From assembly GCA_003601535.1 (NCBI GenBank), contig PIXW01000254.1, positions 1 through 6,269 on the forward strand: a DNA stretch of 6,269 nt. Reading direction: 5' to 3'. Positions within the stretch are counted from its first letter, which is position 1. Every line of letters begins with the position of its first letter. The position numbers and the translations under genes were made by a program. Shown here in pieces: positions 1-6,072 of the stretch. The notes beneath the pieces were generated by a model that searched no databases, was not told where the DNA came from, and saw only the letters and a list, made by a program, of their open reading frames with translations. This stretch comes from ANME-2 cluster archaeon (GTDB lineage: Archaea; Halobacteriota; Methanosarcinia; Methanosarcinales; Methanogasteraceae).

Positions 1-1
1 G

Positions 2-742
2 GAAGTTAAGTATTTTCCAGCAGGCGAATCTGACAAATGCCTTTCAGTTACGCTGAAGCATAGCAATGTTACCGGGGACAACAATCTATTCCGGGCTATT
101 TCCAGACGGCATACCAACCGACGTGAATATGATAAACAGCAGATCCCGGCAGCAGACTTGAAGAAGATAGAATCAGTGCCGACGGAAGAGGGTGTCACTT
201 CTCTGGTGCTGACTGATCCGGGAGGCATCAAAGAGATCATTGAACTTGTCAGGGAAGGCAACCGGATACAGATGAGTGACGATGCCTTCATGGATGAAAT
301 TACTTCCTGGATCCGTTTCAACGATTCGGAGGCGGAGTCGCGTCTCGATGGCTTGACATCACGAGCAATGGGGCGGTCTCCTGCGCCGGGCTGGCTTGGT
401 CGAATGTTTATGAGGGTTTTCGTCGGTGCTAAAAGTCAGTCGAAGACAGATGAGAAGAACATACGAAGTTCCTCTGCACTGATGGTCATAATCTCGGAAA
501 AGAATGATAAAAAATCGTGGATAGATGTGGGGCGGAGCTTTGAGCGTATCGCACTGACTTTAACCACACTCGGGATCGAGAACGCACATCTCAATCAGCC
601 ATGTGAAGTGCCGGAGCTTAAAAACCAATTACAGCAACAGCTTGCACTGGGCAGTGCGCACCCGCAACTGTTGCTCCGGATTGGTTATGCTGAGCCGCTG
701 CCACGCTCGCCGAGGCGACCGTATCAACAGGTTTTGATCTGA
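2..742 (+). CDS. Acg-like nitroreductase-family FMN oxidoreductase, 5' end missing
   Basis: The reading frame is open from base 2 to the TGA at 740-742, giving 246 visible codons. The start lies before the window, so the TTG at 158 is internal. The visible protein contains an arginine-rich signature, AISRRHTNRREYD (about residues 32-44). The C-terminal half has FERIALTLTTLGIENAHLNQ and ends with LLLRIGYAEPLPRSPRRP. From memory of the family, this layout matches the Acg/nitroreductase-like group (Mycobacterium tuberculosis Acg type), whose full members are roughly 320-350 residues; about a quarter would then be missing. These are expected to be cytosolic flavin-binding proteins, and some have lost reductase activity, so a substrate cannot be assigned. 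Base composition is ordinary for the window (32 of 60 G+C at 181-240), unlike the next gene, which starts 15 bp later. Family assignment is fairly sure; function is not. Confidence 0.8.
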   Translation, partial: EVKYFPAGESDKCLSVTLKHSNVTGDNNLFRAISRRHTNRREYDKQQIPAADLKKIESVPTEEGVTSLVLTDPGGIKEIIELVREGNRIQMSDDAFMDEITSWIRFNDSEAESRLDGLTSRAMGRSPAPGWLGRMFMRVFVGAKSQSKTDEKNIRSSSALMVIISEKNDKKSWIDVGRSFERIALTLTTLGIENAHLNQPCEVPELKNQLQQQLALGSAHPQLLLRIGYAEPLPRSPRRPYQQVLI

Positions 743-757
743 ATAAAGCGTGAAAAA

Positions 758-1588
758 ATGAATACGCACTCCCCGAAAATATATGTGATCATAGGGGTTG
801 TGGTATTTGTCTCAATCACAACTCTAATAATAGGAGATAGAATGATGAAATCGGAATTAAACAGAGATATCGAAAAACTGTTTGCAGATTCTAAAAACAT
901 TTCCGGCAATGTTTACACTTCAAATCAGATCAAAGACCTGCCCTTACCAGTCCAGAGGTATTTTAAGTATTCACTGAAGGAAAATCAGCCTTATGTGAGT
1001 TATGCCAGGTTACAGCACGGTGGAGAATTTAAAGCAAGTAAAAATTGGGTATCTATCAAAGGAGAAGAATATTTTACAGTGGAAAAACCAGGATTTGTCT
1101 GGTCAGGCAAAGTTCCGTTATTTTCAGCAAAGGATGTCTATATTGGTGGTACGGGAAATCTTAAAGTAAAATTATTATCTCTCATAAAAATTGTTGATGC
1201 AAAGGGACAAGAAACCAATCAAGGTGAACTTCTCAGATGGTTGGGTGAAGCTCCTTTGTTTCCGACAGCACTATTACCATCAGAGAATTTAAAATGGGAA
1301 CCGATAGATAATGATTCTGCAAAAGTGATTTTTACTGATAAGAACCTGACTATCGAAGGTGTTTTCTGTTTTAATAAAGAAGGGCAAATTACTCAATTTA
1401 AAACGAAAAGATACAAAGATAAAACCACCCTGGAGAACTTCACAGGTTATTATGGCGATTACAGAACTGTCGATGGTATGAAAGTGCCTTTCTACTTAGA
1501 GGCTACCTGGAATCTTGAATCTGGTGATCTAAGTTATGCAAAATTTATAATTGATAGAATTGAATACAACAACCCTTCAAAATTTTGA
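758..1588 (+). CDS. Membrane-anchored DUF6544-like protein of unknown function, AT-rich
   Basis: This 276-residue protein starts with a short polar stretch and one hydrophobic segment (about residues 8-26) without a clear cleavage site, so an N-terminal anchor with the rest outside the membrane is likely. The body carries LPLPVQRYFKYS (61-72), GFVWSGKVPLF (112-122), DVYIGGTGNLKVK (126-138), ELLRWLGEAPLFPTALLP (157-174), a W at 180 and a final strand-rich part including WNLESGDLSYAKF. I recognise this pattern as the DUF6544 family, which has no established function. The ATG at 758 follows the preceding stop by 15 bp with only a weak GTGA-like site, so co-transcription with the nitroreductase gene is possible. 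Composition is striking: bases 1021-1080, 1141-1200 and 1321-1380 each contain 17 G+C of 60, against 32 of 60 in the gene before and 28 of 60 in the COG1361 gene. Recent acquisition is a reasonable inference. Confidence 0.78.
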   Translation: MNTHSPKIYVIIGVVVFVSITTLIIGDRMMKSELNRDIEKLFADSKNISGNVYTSNQIKDLPLPVQRYFKYSLKENQPYVSYARLQHGGEFKASKNWVSIKGEEYFTVEKPGFVWSGKVPLFSAKDVYIGGTGNLKVKLLSLIKIVDAKGQETNQGELLRWLGEAPLFPTALLPSENLKWEPIDNDSAKVIFTDKNLTIEGVFCFNKEGQITQFKTKRYKDKTTLENFTGYYGDYRTVDGMKVPFYLEATWNLESGDLSYAKFIIDRIEYNNPSKF

Positions 1589-1690
1589 TAACCATGCTCC
1601 GGATTTGCTCTTTGCTGCGCTTCCAGTCGGAACTCGTGCTCTAACGTCTGCACTCCGATCGTCAGCAGGGCGCATCCCTCCGCACCTACC
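1589..1690. other. GC-rich non-coding patch, possible decayed or imported element
   Basis: Bases 1591-1690 contain 60 G+C out of 100, directly after a gene sampled at 28% and before an AT-rich promoter. No ORF with a ribosome site or plausible start covers it. A minus-strand frame is open across it (GTG at 1719 down to 1534) but runs into the DUF6544-like gene, so it is not called. The hexamers TCTAAC (1640-1645) and GTTAGA (1708-1713) are inverted around it. It may be part of the same imported block as the gene before it, or the remnant of something else; the sequence does not decide. Confidence 0.4.
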
Positions 1691-1694
1691 AAAA

Positions 1695-1710
1695 TTTGCG
1701 TTTTATTGTT
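1695..1710 (+). terminator. Possible T-rich transcription end site
   Basis: The non-template strand reads TTTGCGTTTTATTGTT here, about 107 bases after the DUF6544-like stop codon and about 25 bases before the operon A operator. Archaeal RNA polymerase commonly terminates at oligo-T stretches without a hairpin, and the site lies between two transcription units pointing the same way. The T run is interrupted and no stem precedes it, so this is only a candidate. Confidence 0.25.
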
Positions 1711-1735
1711 AGATATCACTCTTCATCACAATACC

Positions 1736-1751
1736 TTTCGATTAATCGAAA
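1736..1751. promoter_or_regulatory. Palindromic operator over the operon A BRE
   Basis: TTTCGATTAATCGAAA is a perfect 16-bp palindrome. Its right end supplies the CGAAA (1747-1751) that lies two bases before the TATA element, which is where the transcription factor B recognition element belongs. A dimeric regulator bound here would compete with TFB/TBP, so repression is the simplest reading. The same palindrome, extended to 22 bp, occurs at 5979-6000 before operon B. Confidence 0.75.
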
Positions 1752-1761
1752 TGTTTAAGTA
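1747..1761 (+). promoter_or_regulatory. Archaeal core promoter of operon A (BRE + TATA)
   Basis: The BRE is CGAAA (1747-1751) and the TATA element is TTTAAGTA (1754-1761). Usual archaeal spacing puts the transcription start near 1782-1787, leaving a leader of about 45-50 nt before the ATG at 1831. The identical TATA octamer at the same distance from the same palindrome in operon B supports the assignment. Confidence 0.75.
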
Positions 1762-1785
1762 CTATTACTTACATCTATATAATCA

Positions 1786-1809
1786 GACAAGTCGATCAAT
1801 CGACAAGTC
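1786..1809. promoter_or_regulatory. Second operator copy near the transcript start of operon A
   Basis: GTCGAT (1791-1796) and ATCGAC (1799-1804) form an inverted repeat around CA, containing the core TCGAT-CA-ATCGA. This matches TCGAT-TA-ATCGA in the upstream palindrome. The two centres are 54 bp apart, about five helical turns. The flanks also form a direct repeat, GACAAGTC at 1786-1793 and 1802-1809. The position, at or just after the predicted start site, suits a secondary repressor site. In operon B the equivalent place keeps only one good half, TCGAT at 6038-6042. Confidence 0.6.
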
Positions 1810-1817
1810 TGAACAAA

Positions 1818-1823
1818 GGAGGT
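1818..1823 (+). promoter_or_regulatory. Strong ribosome binding site for the 70-codon ORF
   Basis: GGAGGT ends seven bases before the ATG at 1831. This near-consensus site is the main reason to believe the small ORF is translated. Confidence 0.75.
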
Positions 1824-1830
1824 AAACAAC

Positions 1831-2043
1831 ATGAACAACCACAACCCCCACAACCACAACGAACCACTATATGATGAGCACCCATTCGAGGGACTCATCG
1901 AGAGGGCACTGCTGCATCAGCATCAGCAGGACGAGAACATCGACACCGTGCAGCACCGATCAGCCATTCCGGAGTACCGGGTCACTATCGAGCACGGATC
2001 GATCTGGCTCGGGCAAGAATGCGCTGCCAGCGCGGAGGTGTAG
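1831..2043 (+). CDS. His-rich 70-residue protein in the ATPase slot of operon A
   Basis: I do not recognise this protein. It has 70 residues, begins MNNHNPHNHNEP, has eight histidines (4, 7, 9, 17, 29, 31, 42, 55) and one cysteine (64), and shows no signal peptide or membrane segment, so it should be cytosolic. Translation is well supported: a strong GGAGGT site precedes it, and its last codons carry the GGAGGTG (2034-2040) that serves the next gene, which implies coupling. The N-terminus resembles that of the ABC ATPase starting at 6078: MNNHN..NEPLYDEHP here and [15 protein letters not shown] there. No Walker motif follows. It may be an internally deleted remnant of an ATPase gene that kept its head and perhaps its tail (AIPEYRVTIEHGSI faintly recalls ATPase C-termini), or a separate small protein, possibly metal-binding. 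The second half is unassigned. Confidence 0.6.
   Translation: MNNHNPHNHNEPLYDEHPFEGLIERALLHQHQQDENIDTVQHRSAIPEYRVTIEHGSIWLGQECAASAEV
2034..2040 (+). promoter_or_regulatory. Ribosome binding site that fixes the COG1361 gene start
   Basis: GGAGGTG lies inside the last codons of the 70-codon ORF and seven bases before the ATG at 2048. It selects that ATG over upstream in-frame starts and links the two genes translationally. Confidence 0.8.
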
Positions 2044-2047
2044 CATC

Positions 2048-3277
2048 ATGACCCAAAGCACCGCAAACCAGATACGACATCTCATCGTTCTCGCAATCCT
2101 CGCATCAGCAATCACAATCGCCCCTGCCTCCGCGGCAGGGGGCGCGCTCAAGGTAGATATCACGAAATACGAGCCATACCCGGCAGAGATCGGGAAGTAT
2201 GTGGATATATGGGTGAACGTCAAGAACATGGGCGGCGGCACAGCAGAGGACGTAACAATCGAACTCATGCCGAAATACCCGTTCACACTCGACTCAGGTG
2301 CCAATGCCCGCCAGAACAAGGGAAGCATCGGGACAGACTCCTCAGCAATGTACGAATACCGCCTCTTCGTGGCATCTGACGCAAAACCCGGAACCCACGA
2401 GATAACGATTCGGTATCAGGGCGAGAAGGGTACGACATGGTCTGAAAAGGACTTTGAGATCAAGGTGGGCACAGATACCCTCGACAGCAGGGGCACGCTC
2501 AAGCTCGAAGCGATAAAGACCGATCCGGAAGTCTTGATTCCCGGAGACCAGGGTACTGTGATGATCACGCTCACAAACACCGCATCCCAGTACTCAGTAA
2601 CTATTAACGGGAAGGATTACGACACCAATGCCCAGATAAATGAAGCAGAACTCGTCAGATCGGACGGAATCGATGTTACGACCGGCTCATACCAGAATAT
2701 GGGCGTTCTCGGACCAGGGGACTCAATCGATCTCTCGTTTAACGTACTGGTTTCAGATGACGCGGATTGCGGGACAGAGCACCTGTTGCTCGCGCTCACA
2801 GGAAGCTCCCACACATACAATGCAAAGTGGGACGTTCCTGTCAGGGTCGAATCCGCGGGAATCAAGATCATTCCGTCCAAGCCACTGAAACTCGCCTGTG
2901 ATGAGGGCAAGATCGAGTTTGACGTCGCAAATACGCACTCAAGCACGTTTACGTCGGTGAGCATCGAACCGCGGGCAGAGGGCATCACGTTTACGCCGAC
3001 TGAGTACTTTATCGGAACAATGGAGCCTGACGAACTCTTCACGATCGAGTTCGATTGCGAGGTTACAGGAAATTCATCGGATAGTGCTGATCTCCATCTC
3101 TATTCCGAGTACCGAAACGGCAACAACCTACATGAGCGGGTCATCAACAACCGGGTGATCGAGATCGAGCCTGTGGTTCCTGCTGGCAATTCCAGTACGG
3201 TCATGATCGGTGCAGCGCTGCTACTGGTGGTCGTTGTTGGAGCGGGCGTCTATTACAGAAGGAGACGGGGCGCGTAA
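2048..3277 (+). CDS. COG1361/S-layer-like exported protein with C-terminal membrane anchor
   Basis: From the ATG at 2048 the protein has 409 residues. A Sec signal peptide is clear: basic start, hydrophobic core IVLAILASAITIA, and a likely cut after ASA/ASAA (near residue 29-30). Three Ig-like beta-sandwich stretches follow, roughly 35-140, 150-268 and 270-375, with the recurring phrase style of CARDB/NEW3-like domains (VNVKNMGGGTAEDVTIEL; VMITLTNTAS; FDVANTHSSTFTSVSI). A membrane helix (about 385-402) ends in YYRRRRGA, placing the bulk outside the cell. COG1361 proteins are often encoded beside FtsX/MacB-type permeases in methanogens, and here the permease starts 25 bp after the stop. It is plausibly an extracellular partner of that transporter, but the substrate is unknown. 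The frame stays open upstream to 1871, but the signal peptide and ribosome site exclude that start. The three cysteines (241, 284, 337) are scattered. Confidence 0.87.
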   Translation: MTQSTANQIRHLIVLAILASAITIAPASAAGGALKVDITKYEPYPAEIGKYVDIWVNVKNMGGGTAEDVTIELMPKYPFTLDSGANARQNKGSIGTDSSAMYEYRLFVASDAKPGTHEITIRYQGEKGTTWSEKDFEIKVGTDTLDSRGTLKLEAIKTDPEVLIPGDQGTVMITLTNTASQYSVTINGKDYDTNAQINEAELVRSDGIDVTTGSYQNMGVLGPGDSIDLSFNVLVSDDADCGTEHLLLALTGSSHTYNAKWDVPVRVESAGIKIIPSKPLKLACDEGKIEFDVANTHSSTFTSVSIEPRAEGITFTPTEYFIGTMEPDELFTIEFDCEVTGNSSDSADLHLYSEYRNGNNLHERVINNRVIEIEPVVPAGNSSTVMIGAALLLVVVVGAGVYYRRRRGA

Positions 3278-3288
3278 ACCGAAAGCCA

Positions 3289-3293
3289 GGGAG
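3289..3293 (+). promoter_or_regulatory. Ribosome binding site of the permease gene
   Basis: GGGAG ends nine bases before the ATG at 3303, inside the 25-bp gap after the COG1361 stop. It supports the start at 3303 rather than the in-frame ATG at 3210, which lies inside the preceding gene's membrane anchor. Confidence 0.6.
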
Positions 3294-3302
3294 TTGACCA
3301 CT

Positions 3303-4514
3303 ATGATAAACCCGGTACAATCGGCGCAGATCGCAATCGGCAGCATTACGAGCGCCAGGATGCGATCTGCATTGACCGCTCTTGGAATCATCATCGGTGT
3401 TGCAGCAGTCGTTGCCAATGTCGCGCTCGGTGCGAGCTTCAACCAGTACTTCGCAGACGAGCTCGGCTCGATCGGCACGAACTTCATCATCATTCAAGGA
3501 AAGGAAGATAATCTCTTCTTTGATAACGAACTGAAACTGATACAGAATACGCCGGGCATTGAGGGTGTGTCTCCTATAATATGGCGATCTGCTGAGGTAA
3601 AATACATGTCCGAGTCCAGAATCGCCACTGTCGAGGGAGTTTCCGCGGACTGTGACGAGGTTCGCAACATGGAGATGGGTGAGGGATCTTTTTTAACAGA
3701 CAAAGATCGGTACACGGTAGTTCTTGGATGTGACGTCGCAAACGAGAAGTTTGACCGGAAGATTGGCTTGCAGAACTCGATCGATCTAACGTTTCGGCTG
3801 GATGATGGGACATCTGTCACCAGGAAATTCAAGGTGAAAGGGATAACAAAGGAGGTCAATTTCTTCGGCGATCCGAGCGCAACTCCGAATAACGACATCT
3901 TAATCCCGATCGATACGATGATTGCGATAACAGGAGAGAACGACTACAGCGCATTCTTTGCATCAGCAGCCAGCCTCGACACAGTGGAAGAAACCGCAGA
4001 TGAGGTGGATGAGCGGCTCGCCAGAAACTTCGGGGTCTCCAAACGTGACATGGACGATGATGATGCGAAACCGTACACGATAACCACGCAGATCGAACTT
4101 CTGGAGATGACAGGCAAATGGGCTGACGCGATCGGCGCACTCCTCACAGCCGTTGCGCTGATCTCGCTTGTCGTGGGCTCGATCGGGATTGCAAACATCA
4201 TGCTCGTAACAGTTACCGAACGGACAAAGGAGATCGGGCTTATGAAGTCGCTTGGATTCACGAGCACAGATGTTCTCTCGCTCTTTGTCGTGGAGTCGGC
4301 GGTAGTCGGGCTCTTTGGCGGAATTCTTGGCTCGCTCCTTGGAGTTGTCGGAGCTTACGGCGCAACCGATCTGATCGGGCTTCCCAACGTCTTTCCGGTC
4401 TCGCTGATCCTGGTCGGATTCGGTGTCTCTGTCGGGGTCGGTCTGATCGCAGGGGTGTTTCCAGCGTACAAGGCTGCGAAGATGAATCCTGTGGATGCCT
4501 TGAGGCATGAGTGA
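3303..4514 (+). CDS. ABC transporter permease, MacB/FtsX family
   Basis: This 403-residue protein has the classic MacB/LolC fold order. TM1 is near the N-terminus (about 22-45, after RMRSALTALGIIIGVAAVV). A large extracytoplasmic MacB-type periplasmic-core-like domain follows (about 46-270). Three closing helices come next (about 276-301, 325-352, 363-388). The stretch TERTKEIGLMKSLGFTSTDV (305-324) is the conserved cytoplasmic segment that contacts the ATPase, and the end FPAYKAAKMNPVDALRHE is the family's standard C-terminal motif. Such permeases work as dimers with a LolD/MacB-type ATPase and move lipids, lipoproteins or peptides, or transmit force outside the membrane; the substrate here is unknown. 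The gene closes operon A, which contains no ATPase. The coupling segment looks intact, so the protein probably still uses an ATPase made elsewhere, perhaps the one starting at 6078. Confidence 0.93.
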   Translation: MINPVQSAQIAIGSITSARMRSALTALGIIIGVAAVVANVALGASFNQYFADELGSIGTNFIIIQGKEDNLFFDNELKLIQNTPGIEGVSPIIWRSAEVKYMSESRIATVEGVSADCDEVRNMEMGEGSFLTDKDRYTVVLGCDVANEKFDRKIGLQNSIDLTFRLDDGTSVTRKFKVKGITKEVNFFGDPSATPNNDILIPIDTMIAITGENDYSAFFASAASLDTVEETADEVDERLARNFGVSKRDMDDDDAKPYTITTQIELLEMTGKWADAIGALLTAVALISLVVGSIGIANIMLVTVTERTKEIGLMKSLGFTSTDVLSLFVVESAVVGLFGGILGSLLGVVGAYGATDLIGLPNVFPVSLILVGFGVSVGVGLIAGVFPAYKAAKMNPVDALRHE

Positions 4515-4632
4515 GGTTGAGAGTATGAGAATGACCACAAAGGCGGAGGGTCAGAGATCGGCGGTGAACCCGCAACGGGCAACGGTTGCACGTCCTTACA
4601 CCAGAGGCGTGGGCGCATGTGTTATGTGGGGC
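4515..4632. other. Gap between convergent genes
   Basis: These 118 bases separate the ends of the permease gene (+) and the bactofilin-like gene (-). I see no ORF with a ribosome site, no long oligo-T run on either strand, and only a weak five-base stem (GCAAC 4572-4576 with GTTGC 4585-4589). How the two transcripts end is not apparent. Confidence 0.5.
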
Positions 4633-5757
4633 TCATATACCCTTCGATTCATCAGACATGGATTTCCACGTCATAAACAGCGCCCCGAGTCCTGTGAGTA
4701 TCACGATCAGACTGATCAAAAATCCTACCAGCGGAAGCCTGGTTGCAAAAACGATGATAATCAATCCGACAACCAGATACCAGTATGGCGATGAAATCTC
4801 CTTTTTTACATACGTTACGATGGATCTGCCAATCGCCAGTCCGACAAATATCTTGGATATATACAATATCACAATATATGTAAACAAAACAATTAGTCCA
4901 AGCGGGAGACCGATCACGGTTATCATCAGAATCATCGCTATCAATGGAATTGCGATCAACAACAGAACCCCTGATCCAAGACTCTTCAGGATTTGGGTAG
5001 CGATAGTATCAGATACCCTGATGGTTGTGTTCCCTGTGAATCTGACCATCAAGAGACCTATTAACAGAATACTCAGGAATGAGATGATGGATGATCTTGT
5101 CTTCGAGTAGGTGTCTTCGACTTTCTTTTCAGATCTCTTGTAAACCACATCTCCCATCACAGTGCCTGCAGGTATCTCGATCTCCTTATCGCTTGTGTAT
5201 TCGAGATCTCCCTGGATCCTTGCAGACTTGAGAATCCGAATATCGTTGGCAGAGATGGTGGCATTTCCATCGACTGTGCCACATACAACAACGCTCCCAC
5301 CATCGCATGAAAGGTCTGCACCGACATGTCCTGCGATTTCAATCGAACCCCCTGCTGCATTGAGGTCACCACCCACATCACTTTTACTGCTTGTTGTGAT
5401 TGTGCCGCCCGCAATCATCGCATTATCAGCGACCGAGCCGCGCAGACGAATATCTCCACCTGCCGCTCTGAGATCGTCACCTACCTCACCATCTATGAAC
5501 AACGATCCGCCCGCGATCCATGCGTCATCATCGACCCTGCCAGCAACTTCGATACTCCCGCCAGCAGCTATCAGATCCCCGGAAACATCGCCATCGATCA
5601 TGATTGTGCCGCCCGCAACGATCAGATCATCTTCCAGAACCTCTCCTTCGCCAAGATTATACCGATCCGCACCCACCATCTCTGTAGCGGTCGCTGGCAT
5701 GCAGATCAGGGTGATTGATAGGAACAGTAGCATCACTAGGTTATCCAGAGATTTCAT
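4633..5757 (-). CDS. Exported bactofilin-like beta-helix protein with multi-TM C-terminal domain
   Basis: The protein has 374 residues from the ATG at 5757. A signal peptide (about 1-25, core LVMLLFLSITLICM, cut near ATATE) is followed by a right-handed beta-helix-like region of the polymer-forming bactofilin type (about 37-205). Glycine pairs, mostly as [AI]xGG, fall at residues 49, 66, 83, 100, 117, 136 and 153, an almost exact 17-residue period, with units such as DLIAAGGSIEVAGRV. After a charged linker (RSEKKVEDTYSKTRSS) come about five hydrophobic segments (roughly 224-240, 256-280, 281-305, 325-341, 343-363). The repeats should sit outside the cell, unlike classical cytosolic bactofilins, so a scaffold or envelope-sensing role is possible but unproven. 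The frame is open further upstream to 5889. A TATA box at 5790-5797 makes the transcript start near 5768, so the start at 5757 is preferred. It lies between two ABC operons on the opposite strand. Confidence 0.86.
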   Translation of the reverse strand: MKSLDNLVMLLFLSITLICMPATATEMVGADRYNLGEGEVLEDDLIVAGGTIMIDGDVSGDLIAAGGSIEVAGRVDDDAWIAGGSLFIDGEVGDDLRAAGGDIRLRGSVADNAMIAGGTITTSSKSDVGGDLNAAGGSIEIAGHVGADLSCDGGSVVVCGTVDGNATISANDIRILKSARIQGDLEYTSDKEIEIPAGTVMGDVVYKRSEKKVEDTYSKTRSSIISFLSILLIGLLMVRFTGNTTIRVSDTIATQILKSLGSGVLLLIAIPLIAMILMITVIGLPLGLIVLFTYIVILYISKIFVGLAIGRSIVTYVKKEISSPYWYLVVGLIIIVFATRLPLVGFLISLIVILTGLGALFMTWKSMSDESKGI

Positions 5758-5760
5758 TTC

Positions 5761-5766
5761 GCCACC
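5761..5766 (-). promoter_or_regulatory. Ribosome binding site of the bactofilin-like gene
   Basis: On the minus strand GGTGGC ends three bases before the ATG at 5757. It is a partial match to the archaeal anti-SD and sits within the very short leader predicted from the TATA box. Confidence 0.4.
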
Positions 5767-5789
5767 ACAACGATCGTGGATTGTCATGC

Positions 5790-5797
5790 TATTTAAA
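5790..5797 (-). promoter_or_regulatory. TATA box of the bactofilin-like gene
   Basis: The minus strand reads TTTAAATA, an ideal archaeal box A, with start of transcription expected about 25 bases on, near 5768. That leaves a leader of roughly 11 nt. It also rules out the in-frame ATG at 5787, which would touch the box. No TCGAT-NN-ATCGA operator is seen here, so this gene is probably not under the same regulator as operons A and B. Confidence 0.65.
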
Positions 5798-5978
5798 CGC
5801 ATCGGACAGGGGATTGTAAAGTTAGTCGGGTTTCTGAAGCTGGTTTCGGGTAAAACAGGTATTCCCTGAGTGTGTTGATGCTGGCGCATCGCAGAACACA
5901 GAGTGTTTCGCCCCGCATTGCCTTCAGCGCAGGTTTCCGGTCACGCAACAGGGCATCGTTCCTTACATTAATCATAAG

Positions 5979-6000
5979 ATCTTTCGATTAATCGAAAGAT
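5979..6000. promoter_or_regulatory. 22-bp palindromic operator of operon B
   Basis: The 22 bases are perfectly self-complementary, with TTTCGATTAATCGAAA at the centre (5982-5997), identical to the operon A palindrome and extended by three bases each side. The right arm carries the BRE CGAAA (5993-5997) and the last base is the first base of the TATA element. A partial second copy with one good half-site, TCGAT (6038-6042), lies at the same 54-bp centre spacing as in operon A. Confidence 0.75.
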
Positions 6001-6007
6001 TTAAGTA
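5993..6007 (+). promoter_or_regulatory. Archaeal core promoter of operon B (BRE + TATA)
   Basis: CGAAA (5993-5997) is followed two bases later by TTTAAGTA (6000-6007). The expected transcription start is near 6028-6033. The layout is the same as in operon A, including the AGTCTGAACAAA block (6052-6063) before the ribosome site. Confidence 0.75.
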
Positions 6008-6065
6008 TCATCAGTTACACACATATTATCAGATAAGTCGATAAAAAGACCAGTCTGAACAAAAG

Positions 6066-6072
6066 AAGGTGA
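6066..6072 (+). promoter_or_regulatory. Ribosome binding site of the ABC ATPase
   Basis: AAGGTGA ends five bases before the ATG at 6078 and occupies the same place as GGAGGT in operon A. Confidence 0.7.

Noticed and set aside
1640..1714. Integron attC site
   Set aside because: The outer TCTAAC/GTTAGAT cores fit loosely, but the next inner segments are not complementary, so the required hairpin arms are missing. Kept only as a low-interest observation.
1534..1719. Minus-strand 61-codon ORF over the GC-rich patch
   Set aside because: It has a GTG start without a ribosome site, and its end runs antisense into the well supported DUF6544-like gene.
1871..2047. Upstream in-frame extension of the COG1361 gene starting at 1871
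   Set aside because: It overlaps the 70-codon ORF, encodes low-complexity Ser/Arg-rich sequence without family resemblance, and would bury a clear signal peptide. The ATG at 2048 has a strong ribosome site.
3210..3302. Upstream in-frame extension of the permease starting at 3210
   Set aside because: It overlaps the membrane anchor of the previous gene. The family start motif begins right after the ATG at 3303, which has its own ribosome site.
3494..4267. Several minus-strand ORFs opposite the permease
   Set aside because: They lie wholly inside a strongly supported gene and have no recognisable protein features.
4572..4589. Hairpin terminator after the permease
   Set aside because: The stem has only five base pairs with an eight-base loop and no following T run.
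5162..5869. Long plus-strand ORF opposite the bactofilin-like gene
   Set aside because: It is a Pro/Ser-rich mirror of the Gly/Ala repeat codons on the minus strand, without a ribosome site or family resemblance.
5758..5889. Longer N-terminus for the bactofilin-like protein
   Set aside because: It would place the signal peptide internally and extends through and beyond the TATA box at 5790-5797.
5793..5975. 60-codon minus-strand ORF between the bactofilin-like gene and operon B
   Set aside because: It has no ribosome site, its start lies four bases from the operon B operator, and it runs through the bactofilin TATA box.
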